In this document: positions 53,734 through 64,000 of the stretch, piece by piece
Numbering within the stretch: position 1 is the stretch's first letter
How the letters are laid out: each line of letters opens with the position of its first letter
Source: Vesta saturnalis
Lineage: Eukaryota > Arthropoda > Insecta > Coleoptera > Lampyridae
DNA: 64,000 bases
NCBI GenBank assembly: GCA_036346205.1
Contig: JARFJB010002468.1
Coordinates: 68,501 to 132,500, forward strand
Reading direction: 5' to 3'
Made by a program: the position numbers and the translations under genes
The notes under the pieces: model-generated
What the model was told of the DNA's origin: nothing
The model's input: only the letters and a program-made list of their open reading frames with translations
The model's database searches: none

Positions 53734-54676
53734 ACACCGTTTCTTGTGTTAGCACTCACAATCTAACTCTGTACCTGCACGTAGCAGCTTTATAATAGTC
53801 TGAAACCATCTTGTCTGCAATGCAGGGTAAATACATAACCCCCCTACCCAACATTATAATTAGAATATTTTGTCTTCAATGTTATTTCAGGTGTAAATAA
53901 TCGGTTCCGTTGCGAATGCATGAAACATTTCTCCAGGAGAGATTCCCTCCTTCGCCATAAAAAAACTGCGTGCTGGATGACAGTATCTACCCCACCATCT
54001 GGCATGCAGGAGGTTTCGTTGCAAAACCAAACCACAGGGAGCAATGTGGTGCAAGGAATCACTTCCGACGATAAAGCAGTATATAGACACGATACTGATT
54101 CCTTTGCGCAACCAGGACCATCTGGAATAAACTACGCGAAGGATAATGCGAAACCCGGACCATCAGGGCTGAGCAACTCAAGGAAGCGGAAGTCTAACCA
54201 ATGCGATGAACCGGAACAACCGAAAAAAGGTGGTGAGAGTTTGCACTGCACAGATTGTTCAGTGGATATACCTCGGTATGCGTTCCAAGGCCACCTCAGA
54301 AGCAATAGGCATAAAGCTAATATCTGTTTATTAGTCGATACTGGGGTCGAAGTGATTCGAAATGCGTTTAAACAACGCATTGTGTCGTATCGACTGTCAC
54401 CATGCAATATGCATACTGATGTGTTCACCTTTATGGCAGACGTTAAAGGAAACGTATTGAAGGTAGTACAAAGTCAGTTGCAGAAACACTACTCATTAAA
54501 ATGTAATGTGGAACTGTTTGGTTTATACTTTTTGAACAGTAAGGAACGCACAGAACTGAAATCCTTTCAGACTAAGTATGACATTCTAAGTATTGGGACG
54601 GTGTTGGAAGAGTATTTCCAAACAATAAGTAACATATTGGATGCGAAACAATCGGAATTTAAACATAAAGATTCTG

Positions 54677-54721
54677 GTAAGTGTGACTAATGGTGTAAGC
54701 GATTAGTAACAACTGTTTTAG
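54677..54721 (+). other. Possible short intron in the polymerase gene
   Basis: GTAAGT ... CTGTTTTAG borders a 45-base gap between two coding-like stretches (ending KHKDSG; resuming VIPGTIRIFRGEHAKICTHY). The reading phases do not match by one base, so either an indel or a different border is involved. Confidence 0.35.
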
Positions 54722-55707
54722 GGTGATCCCTGGTACAATTCGTATATTTAGAGGTGAACATGCTAAAATTTGCACCCATTACGGGTTCTTCATATGGCTG
54801 TCCCCGCCGAAATCGCACATAAACACGCCATAGTCAATGTAAAAAATAATGACAATTGCTGCTTTGCATGGGCTGTTGTATCGGCACTAGTGACACCAAA
54901 GGGTCTACCCCAGCGGACATCTTACCCTGATTTCCAGACATTATTCAACTGGATTGGTGTACAGTTCCCTGTTAAGCTGACGAATATTTCAACGTTTGAG
55001 AGCAATAACAACATTTCCATCAATGTTTATGGTTTAGACGATACGTATCGTGATGGTCAGCGTGTCACAGAGGTATTGGGGCCTCTGTATTATACCAAAG
55101 TCAAACAGGCAGTCCATGTTAATTTATTATTATTAGTCAGTAACCAAACAGATAATCAGCATTATGTATGGATAAAAAATTTTTCTCGTTTACTTAGCAA
55201 CCAAATAACTCGGCGGAACGGAGCAATGTATTTTTGTGATGCATGCCTGTATTACTTTAGATCCTAGGAGCAATTAACCCGACACGTGTCACACGACTGT
55301 AACTTCGTATATACAAAATTACCGGGCGTGAAACAAAAAAAAGACATAACCGGGGAATTCTACACGGAAAATATACTCGCGTTTCGGAACTATCAGAAAC
55401 AAATGGTTCTACCATTCGTAATATATGCAGATTTTGAAGCGCTCTTAGTACCGGTAGATACGGCTGAACCAGATCCCGAAAAACCGTTCACGATAAAAAC
55501 GTGTAAACACGAACCATACTCGTTTAGTTATTATATTAAGTGTAGTGTAAACGATGCGTGGTCTAAGTTAGAGCTGTATAGAGGAGCAATGCAGGGAGAT
55601 ATTTATAAGACGATTGGAAAGTGATGTAAAACGGATATATAATGAACATTTCAAAGCTATTGTCCCAATGACACCATTAACGGATGAATAGCAGGTTACG
55701 TACGAAT

Positions 55708-55840
55708 GCAGTGTATGTTGTTACATATGCGGTAAGCACTTTACGGACGATCCGACAAATCCGAAAGTACGAGATCACTGTCACGTTACTGGTAAGTATC
55801 GTGGTGCAGCACATTCGACGTGTAACTTAAACTATCAGGT
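55708..55840 (+). other. Endonuclease VII-like (His-Me finger) segment in the polymerase
   Basis: Two CxxC-type zinc ligand sites (CCYICGKHF and HSTCNLNY) surround DHCHVTGKYRGAAH, the signature of recombination endonuclease VII, which resolves branched DNA. The insertion lies between exonuclease motifs I and II of the polymerase. Whether it cleaves DNA or only binds zinc in this protein is unknown. Confidence 0.7.
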
Positions 55841-56929
55841 ACCTACATTTCTTCCCGTTTTTCTACATAATCTCAGTGGTTATGATGTTCACCTGTTCAT
55901 TAAACAGTTAGCGAGTGAAACGGAAGAAATTACCGTACTTCCGGTTAACAGTGAAAAATATATAACGTTTGGTAAGCATATTTTTGTTGATGAATATGTA
56001 AACAGTCATGGTATCAGGGAAAAGAAATACATTAATTTACGGTTCGTCGATAGTTGTAGATTCATGGCTGCATCCTTAGATACTCTATCTCAGAATTTAG
56101 CAGATGATCAATGTATGGAGGTACGGAAATATTTTAGTAATGATAGCGATTTCAACTTAGTGAGAAAGAAAGGTAGTTTCCCTTATGCGTACGTAGACAG
56201 CTTTAGTAAATTGAACGACGTCACGGTGTCATCATATGACAAATTCTATGATAAAATGCGCGATGCAAATATTTCCGATGATGAATACTGTCGCGTTCTA
56301 CTGGTATGGGATCACTTTAAGTGTAATACACTAGGTGATTATGCTGATATTTATTTAAAATCAGATGTGTTGTTATTGGCTGACGTGTTTGAAAACTTTA
56401 GGAGATTATGTATGGGTGTGTATGGGTTAGAACCTGCACAGTATGTCACTTTGCCTGGATTGGCGTGGGATGCCATGTTAAAATGTACGAAAGTAGAGCT
56501 AGAATTACTGACGGATATGGATATGTATCACTTTCTTAAACAAGGTATTCGGGGTGGAGTATGTACTTGTATCAAGCGGAGAAGCATCGCTAATAACGAG
56601 TTTGTTCCAAACTATGATCATAAACAACCGAAAGTGTTTTTACAATATTTAGATGCCACGAATTTATACGGGTGGAGTATGAAGCAATACCTGCCCCACG
56701 ATGGGTTTATGTGGTTACCTCAAGAGGAAATAGATCACTTTGACGTATTAAAGATTGATGATGACGCCGATGTTGGATTTGTACTGGAGGTTGATATACA
56801 TTATCCCCACCATCTGCATGACGAACACAACGATTATCCGTTTTGTCCTGAAATGATCTGCGCACCACATTCCCAGGAGGAGAAGTTAATCCCTAACCTG
56901 TGTGATAAGACCAACTACGTTATATAAGC

Positions 56930-57965
56930 TGCCTATGGAAACCACCAGAGCATTTATTCACAAGAAATTCAATCTGACTCTGTAGGAAACACCTTCTTCG
57001 ATCCTTTTCAACCTACATCAGGTGTACCACAAGGTTCTGTATTAGCCTTTTACACTTTATCTTTGCATCCGACATTCCCGAAGTTACACAACCCGGTGTA
57101 GTCGTTGCGCAGTTTGCGGATGACACCGTCTTTTGGCCTTTTACCTCATATCCAAAACCCTCCGGAACTTCCTAACTGGGTGAATCGGTTGAGAGTCTCT
57201 GTCAATCCCACCAAAACCCGAACAATTCTCTTCCGACATCAAAACTACACCTAAGATAAGTTCCCAAACCTATCCAACAGCAATGTTTCCCTCACCTTGA
57301 ATCAAGAAAGACTCCCACTCCAACAACAAGCCACCTACTTAGGAATCATATTCACCAGAACACTCAATTGGCTCCCCGATGTACAAAGAACATTATACAG
57401 GGTAAGAAACAGAGCAAACCTACTAGGCGCCCTCCGGAGTAGATTCAAGGATTGCCACCACAAAACTCTACAACACACCTACAAAACATACATACGCCCT
57501 GTTACGGAATTCCGAGCAACCATATCAACTAACATAAACCCTAATCAACTCTCCTCTATCGCTTCCTGTGAACGCCGAATACTCAGACGCATACACAGTT
57601 TACCTTGGAGGCACAGTAACAACATCACAATACAACACGCAAACATACCACTCATCGCATACAGATTAAAAACACTACTGAGAAACTTTGCACACAAAAT
57701 AATCTTTGGCTACACAATACCAACCCGAGAGATCCTTACCACTCCCTATAGCTACCGTTTTCCTAAATTCCTATGAAAAAAAAAAACCCGCGATCCTAAC
57801 TCAACTCCTTGACGACCTTCCCGAGGAGATAGAAGAATCCCTAGATAATGTTCCATGATACCCGCAAACGAATTGGATTAACCACACTAAGCACACTACA
57901 CCCCATTAAACAACACGCACACTTAAACCAATTATCTCAAATATTCAAATTAATCTAAATATTTT
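56930..57965 (+). pseudogene. LINE reverse transcriptase, 5'-truncated (jockey/CR1-like)
   Basis: Starts abruptly after the polymerase fragment. It contains PTSGVPQGSVLA near 57,010-57,045 (block 4) and, after a frame change, VVVAQFADDTVFW near 57,099-57,140 (catalytic FADD). The 159-codon frame 57,297-57,776 is the thumb and C-terminus: QQATYLGIIF (YLG motif), RANLLGALRSRF, YKTYIRPVTEF. A C-rich style and short A-rich 3' part (to about 57,965) follow. Truncation at the 5' side is normal for target-primed insertion, so the element probably inserted into the Maverick polymerase. It could instead be the rest of the LINE whose ORF1 lies at 49,260. Confidence 0.8.
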
Positions 57966-58478
57966 TTTCTTTTTTTTTACACCAAAATTAACATCTCTTC
58001 CAATGTGTTTATCATAATAAGTTTTGATTATTCCCCATACCATTAGATTGGGTTAAATTGACAGTGGTAAGGAGGCAAATTGTCAACCAAATAATGCCTC
58101 TCTTCCTTATTTAATTGACCTACGAGTCATGTTCATGTGCTACAAATGAAAATATAAATGTTATCTCTTTCTGTAAAAACGAATTAATCTTTACCTTAAA
58201 TGAACACTAGAAAGTAATGTCGTTCTAAAAAGAATTCGATCTTTTAAAATATTAACTCAAGAAGCAATGAAAAACGACTAAGAAATAAACAAACCGGCGC
58301 GTGTACGTAACCTCCATTAACAAATAAGCAAATAAATAGAGGTTGGTATCAGTGCTCATATTTTTGCTTTAAATTACAGACGACGGTCATTTCGTGATTT
58401 AATACATACATGACCTCATCGGGATAAGTTAAACGAATTAACTATAAAGTATATGGTCAAAATAATTGTCAAGATGTT
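57966..58478. other. Non-coding spacer
   Basis: No gene recognised. Confidence 0.45.
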
Positions 58479-58479
58479 G

Positions 58480-58854
58480 ACACAGCAAGAATAAAATTAC
58501 TTTTTAAACGGAATAAACCTAAATATAGTTCGACGCCCTTCTCTAATATTGGAAATACAGATCCTGCATTACTACCACCATGCAAATCAGTACTAAAAAT
58601 TAAAATAATGCGATGCAATTTTATTTCTATACTCTGGAATAACGCAGCTGATCCAGATCCACTAAAGGGACTGACCCCATAAACCTATGGTAGGAAAATA
58701 ACTGAAAATGGATACAGGCCGATATGGAATTTCGCACCGTATTTACGTCTTACTTTGGAAGACAATACAAACCTAAAAATTCGGACGATGAAGAATGTAG
58801 AGGACCTTGTAGTTCAGATGATGTTGCAAATGAGTTGGAAGAAGATAGTTTATA
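58480..58854 (+). pseudogene. C-terminal fragment of a multicopy insect ORF (LPP..A/V motif)
   Basis: Plus-strand reading gives DTARIKLLFKRNK, then ALLPPCKSVLKIKIMRCNF and ISILWNNAADPDP, then GLTP, stop, TYGRKI, and after a frameshift an acidic, Cys-containing end (SDDEECRGPCSSDD ... ELEEDSL stop). The arrangement D-A-R ... LPPT..AL..H..R..Y...W is one I remember from repeated ORFs in many insect genomes, but I cannot name the family. Broken, so not functional. Confidence 0.45.
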
Positions 58855-58964
58855 ACAACCACTCTGCTCGTATATTCCATTTTTAACAGTTATTAGTTAT
58901 TTTTGTTTACTGCAATTTTTAGTTTTTCATTAGTCAAATATTAGTATTAATGTTCACTTGTTAC

Positions 58965-59500
58965 ACATCCAAACCGCACTAGGCGTAGTGTATGCTTACT
59001 AATGTAAGCGGGTTGCCAAGCCAGCTAACAGGGAGATGGGCGTGGTCGAAATAAGATGTAAAATGAATGATTAATACGCTCAAACACATTACACCGATAT
59101 TCAAACAGCTCAGTCCGGGAAAATATGTCTCCAGGCGCCACCACAATCGAAACTTTGCTAAAATAATTGTCTTAAGCTGGGTGTTAATTAACCCTACTTG
59201 ATTGTGGAAAGTAGAATTGTGCTTACTCAGTAAACTCTTACACGAGGGTTCTAAAACAAACACTCGTCCCAAACAATTCAACTCAAACTCAAATATATTT
59301 AGTACTACCCAGGTTATTAGAAACTTTTTGAATACACCTCGTATACCAAAATTTCCAAAACAAAATTTATCACTCAAATTTAACTGCATTCGCATAACCA
59401 ACCGTAAAAAAAATCTGAAATACACGGGTCGTCACAAACTTCCTGATTGTACCCTGTACATCCAGAATACCAAAGTTATAACACGTTAACTGAATATTTT
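58965..59500 (-). repeat. Dispersed repeat, copy 2 (partner at 24,530-24,935)
   Basis: Minus-strand copy. It carries ACAGGGTACAATCAGGAAGT, GATTGTGGTGGCGCCT and TTGGCAACCCGCTTA in the same order as the 24.5-kb copy and has about 130 extra bases. Confidence 0.8.
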
Positions 59501-59955
59501 CTACGTATCCCTCGTATACATATAAAGTTAAATTTCTACTTATTAATGAATAAAATAGTTCTTCATTCAATGATCGATAATTAATTTTTAAAATTCCTAA
59601 CCAAAAGAAAATCAATGTCATCGGCTTAATAATTGTTCCTTTATGATACCTCTGAATCGTATGGGACATTCGTAAATATGTAAGTTCTCAAAACTCCATC
59701 TCTTAGTTATACTTAATGAAATTTTTAAATCAACAGCTGATCCGTCATTAGTGTACTGCGTTAAACAAAACTAACATGAAAATCTTCTTTTTAAAATTAA
59801 CCTGGCAAATATAACCTTTCAGGTTGTTCATTAATCTTAAAACCAAAATATGCAAAGTCTACATTTAAATTGTCGAAAACTAGGTCACCAATTAAGTAAA
59901 CGTCACAAATGTGTCTCATAACTGGCTAAATAAACAGCAGAATAAAAGTTAACGA
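59501..59955. other. AT-rich spacer
   Basis: No gene seen. Confidence 0.45.
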
Positions 59956-60799
<844 letters not shown>

Positions 60800-61830
60800 T
60801 GATTTTATCTTCAATCTCAATTTTATTAATTGTTTTATTTATGAATGTCTTATACGATTCATCCCCTTTTGGGTTACGCAGTTGTTTAAACAATGACTGC
60901 CTTCAATATTATTCACAAATATAACTCCAACTCAACCCATTCTGAAGTCACACTTCACCTCGCGCGCGTTTTCACCGAGCTCTCACCGACATCCATAACA
61001 AAAGCCAAAAGCAAAAAGCCCCGTCAATCTCTGACTTTCCTATTTATACCTCAAGCCATCCATCTTTAAACATGTCTTACTTCCTCGCGATATTCACCAA
61101 TGGTATTCACTCAAACTTTCTTAGTGCCGACTTATGCTACCATCTGCACAAACACGCTTGTAATTACTATACATCGCCATGTTTGTTCTTAGCTGCAAAT
61201 TTTATAATTACTTTATGGAGAAGCCATTTCTCGTCATGACATTCATTCAGTGGCCACTCTGGACCATTACACAACTTTCAACGTTTATCTCTCACATGCG
61301 CTCATCCTCCTTCCGCAACATTTGCAAAAATAAGTACAGTCTAAGGTCTCAAATCCCATATACGTACATGTATTCTCAAAACTGATTGCACAACATTACG
61401 AGAACTTTCTATGATCAACAATTAAACAGACCAAATCTTTCTCTACATATTTCCTAAAACATTCTATACTTATACATTCACATCTTCCGGCCAAGAGTAC
61501 TCCTTTATCCTCCAACATTCCATTCCTTATTCAGTAGTCAACAGTAGCAAAACATTATCGTCCCATCGACACATTTCTCTTCACATTTACATTCATCAGA
61601 ATCTATTTATTCCAACACGAATGTCTCTATAACATTCAAATACACGTATCTGCATACTGAATGATATTTCTCCTAAATTGCCAGTGGCGTATCACCCACC
61701 CACTTACATTATGCATATACACAAAAAAAATAATTTTTTTTTCTTTCAAACTCAATACACCCGTACCCAAAACACGTAATACACGTCATTATAACATCTT
61801 ACATACAGGGTGCGTCAACACAACCTTACA
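60800..61830 (-). repeat. Diverged BEL-type LTR, minus orientation
   Basis: Starts at 61,830 (minus strand TGTAAGGTTGTGTTGACGC) and shares with the LTR at 34,147-35,451 the GCCAGTGGCGTAT block with TTACATT-TGCATA, the GGAGAAGCCAT segment and a TATA box. Similarity is patchy below about 60,950. Confidence 0.65.
61042..61049 (-). promoter_or_regulatory. TATA box in the diverged LTR
   Basis: TATAAATA on the minus strand, at the corresponding LTR position. Confidence 0.5.
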
Positions 61831-62621
61831 CATTACAAATTGTATAGTGAGGTATAGTTTCTATCACAAAAACCATACTGTTTTGTGAACAAAACACTGA
61901 TTAGGCAGGGATAAATAAATAATCCTACGTTGTATTAGCCGCCTCTATAATTTACGTCTGTTCAACCCTTGCGATGTAATCTGAAATTACAAAGTTCCAA
62001 ATTCCAACAAAGAAAAGAACTCATTGGGTCATAAGCGTATGCTCATATACATAAATTTTATTAATTTCGTGAACTTGTAGGCAGGTTGGTACGTAATAGT
62101 AGCTAACACTTCTATCCCCTTAGCGTCCTGAGAATTTCCTATTTTCCTGTAGCTTATCCTCGCCCAAATTAATCAACACCTGAAATGTATACTAAATACC
62201 AGTATTACCTTACCATGTCTAAGGGCGGTAGAATGCAGATATCCTTTGGTTAGAAAAAAAAGATCAATAGGTATTACAAATGTCTTTTATTTGTACAAAT
62301 TTACACTATACACTAGACATGATATACAATTTTTGTATGCATGGAGATACATAATTCATTAGTATATGTTGACGATGGAAGTACAATCCGGAATCCGCTT
62401 ATTCTTGTTCCATTTCATTTCACTTATTTGCTTAGAACATCCGTTAGTATTTATGAGACATTTGGCTTCGTGTGTAAATCATAATGTTTGTGTTTAATGA
62501 TGACCGTGGTCATTCATCTGCTTCTACAAAGAATCAAGACCACCCTTAAAATTATAATTTTGACTTTATAACCTCAAAGTGTTCTGCTGCGGTCCCTGTA
62601 TCAAAACACATTTATTGTGAA
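61831..62621. other. Non-coding spacer
   Basis: No gene seen. Confidence 0.45.
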
Positions 62622-64000
62622 TTCTCTCCCTCCATCCTCCCTCTCCTTCTCCTCTCCCTCTCCCTCCCCTCTCCTCCCCTCTCCCTCTCCTCTCTCTCCC
62701 TCTCCCTCTCCCTCTCCCTCTCCCCTCCCTCCCTCTCCCTCTCCTCTCCCTCTCCCTCCTCCCTCTCCCTCTCCCTCCTCTCCCTCCTCCCCTCCCTCCC
62801 TCTCCCTCTCCCTCTCCCTCTCCCCTCCCTCCTCTCCCCTCCCCTCTCCCCTCTCCCTCTCCCCTCCTCTCCCTCTCCCTCTCCCTCTCCCCCCCTCTCC
62901 CTCCCCTCCCCCCCCCCCCCTCCCCTCCCCCTCCCCCCCCCCCTCCCTCCTCTCCCCCCCTCCCCCCCCTCCCCTCCCCCTCCCCTCTCCCCTCCCTCTC
63001 CTCTCCCTCTCCCTCTCCCTCTCCCTCTCCCTCTCCCTCTCCCTCTCCCCTCTCCCTCTCCCTCTCCCTCTCCCCTCCTCCCTCTCCCTCTCCCCTCCCT
63101 CTCCCTCTCCCCTCTCCCTCTCCCTCTCCCTCTCCCTCTCCCCTCCCCTCTCCCTCTCCCTCCCTCTCCCTCTCCCTCTCCCTCTCCCCTCTCCCTCTCC
63201 CCTCTCCCTCTCCCCCTCCCCTCTCTCCCTCTCCCTCTCCCTCCCTCCCTCCCCCCCTCCCCTCCTCTCCCTCCCCCTCCCCTCTCCCCTCTCCCCCTCC
63301 CCTCCCCTCCCCCTCCCCTCCCCCTCCCCTCCCTCCCCTCCCCCTCTCCCTCTCCCCTCCCTCCCCTCCCCCTCCCTCCCTCCCCTCCCCTCCCCCCCCT
63401 CCCTCTCCCCTCTCCCTCTCCCTCTCCCCCCTCTCCCTCTCCCTCTCCCTCCTCCCTCTCCCTCTCCCTCTCCCTCTCCCTCTCCCTCTCCCTCTCCCCC
63501 TCTCCCTCTCCCCCCTCTCCCTCTCCCTCTCCCTCTCCCTCTCCCTCTCCCTCTCCCCTTCCCTCTCCCTCTCCTCTCCTCCCCTCCCTCCCCCTCTCCC
63601 TCTCCCTCCCTCCCCTTTCCCTCCTCTCCCTCTCCCTCTCCCTCTCCCTCTCCCTCCTCCCTCTCCTCTCCCCTCCTCCCCTCTCCCCCCTCTCCCTCTC
63701 CTCTCCCCTCTCCCTCCCCTCTCCCTCTCCCTCTCCCCTCCCCTCCCTCTCCCTCTCCCTCTCCCTCTCCCTCTCCCTCCCCTCTCCCTCTCCTCTCCCT
63801 CTCCCTTCTCCCTCTCCCTCTCCCTCTCCCTCTCCCCTCCCCTCTCCCTCCCTCCCCTCCCTCCCTCCCCTCTCCCTCTCCCTCTCCCTCTCCTCCCCTC
63901 TCCTCTCCCCTCCCTCTCCCCTCCCTCTCCTCTCCCTCTCCCTCTCCCTCTCCCTCTCCCTCCCTCCCCTCTCCCTCTCCCTCTCCCTCCCCTCTCCCCT
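62622..64000 (+). repeat. CCCTCT pyrimidine satellite, running off the window
   Basis: Dominant unit CCCTCT with variants CCCCT and CCCT. From 62,635 to 64,000 I find only C and T on this strand (about 1.37 kb without a purine). Possible triplex or i-motif DNA. Length and sequence may be affected by read errors in such DNA. Confidence 0.95.

Larger units (their letters stand above)
53820..56927 (+). pseudogene. Protein-primed family-B DNA polymerase, N-terminal two thirds (Maverick copy 2)
   Basis: A likely start ATG (53,820) is followed by an intron (53,827-53,890; GTAAAT ... TTATTTCAG) that joins in frame to FRCECMKHFSRRDSLLRHKK, a C2H2-like zinc finger. A second zinc-binding segment is LHCTDCSVDIPRYAFQGHLR...H near 54,240. 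After a frameshifted stretch at 54,680-54,780 comes VNVKNNDNCCFAWAVVSAL and an RNGAMYFCDACLYYF finger, both typical of insect Maverick-type polymerases. Exonuclease motifs: YADFEAL (D at 55,430), NLSGYD (about 55,870) and YLKSDVLLLADVF (about 56,351). An endonuclease VII-like insert lies at 55,708-55,840 (CYICGKHF, VRDHCHVTGKYRG, STCN). Motif A YLDATNLYGW is at about 56,646-56,675. Frameshifts or stops near 54,690, 55,265 and 55,622-55,690. The gene is cut at 56,927 before motifs B and C, where LINE sequence begins. Confidence 0.88.

Overview
This is a transposon-dense, AT-rich stretch of eukaryotic nuclear DNA, most likely from an insect or another arthropod. The evidence is the short introns, the BEL/Pao LTR elements, many Tc1/mariner, pogo, MULE and non-LTR remnants, Maverick/Polinton-type DNA, and the absence of any bacterial gene organisation. 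I found no convincing host protein-coding gene. Almost every protein-like stretch belongs to a mobile or virus-like element, and most are broken.

Layout. 0.5-1.4 kb: a mariner C-terminal scrap and two tRNA-like (SINE-like) units. 2.0-4.9 kb: a minus-strand BEL/Pao remnant (integrase, RNase H, protease, gag). 5.45-8.12 kb: a complete but dead Tc1/mariner element with very long inverted repeats and TA flanks. 8.20-15.67 kb: a second mariner split by about 6 kb of Maverick/Polinton-like DNA (two BIR-domain copies, a CxxC protein, two acidic minus-strand reading frames, the C-terminal half of a protein-primed DNA polymerase, and AGGT-type iterons). 15.95-18.52 kb: a pogo-like element whose transposase ends in a PHD-like finger. 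18.5-30.9 kb: mostly non-coding, with a partial LTR, a dispersed repeat, a MITE and one DDE transposase remnant. 30.9-35.45 kb: a second BEL/Pao element with a 1.3-kb 5' LTR. 39.1-40.0 kb: a MULE transposase remnant. 42.7-44.9 kb: a minus-strand LINE. 47.6-58.0 kb: LINE pieces flanking a second Maverick-like element (iterons, BIR gene, spliced-transcript signals, N-terminal two thirds of the polymerase). 58.5-61.8 kb: repeat fragments. 62.6-64.0 kb: a pure-pyrimidine CCCTCT satellite running off the window.

The most interesting content is the Maverick/Polinton-like family. Two diverged copies share a gene block: a family-B protein-primed DNA polymerase with an N-terminal zinc finger and an endonuclease VII-like insert, a small single-BIR (inhibitor-of-apoptosis type) protein at the element edge, a small CxxC protein just upstream of it, and an iteron array with an AGGTCGCAC-like core just beyond it. 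Conservation of BIR plus iteron order in two separate insertions suggests these are native parts of the element. One BIR copy (50,394-50,741) keeps an open frame and all four zinc ligands. All assignments rest on reading motifs by eye; no database search was possible.
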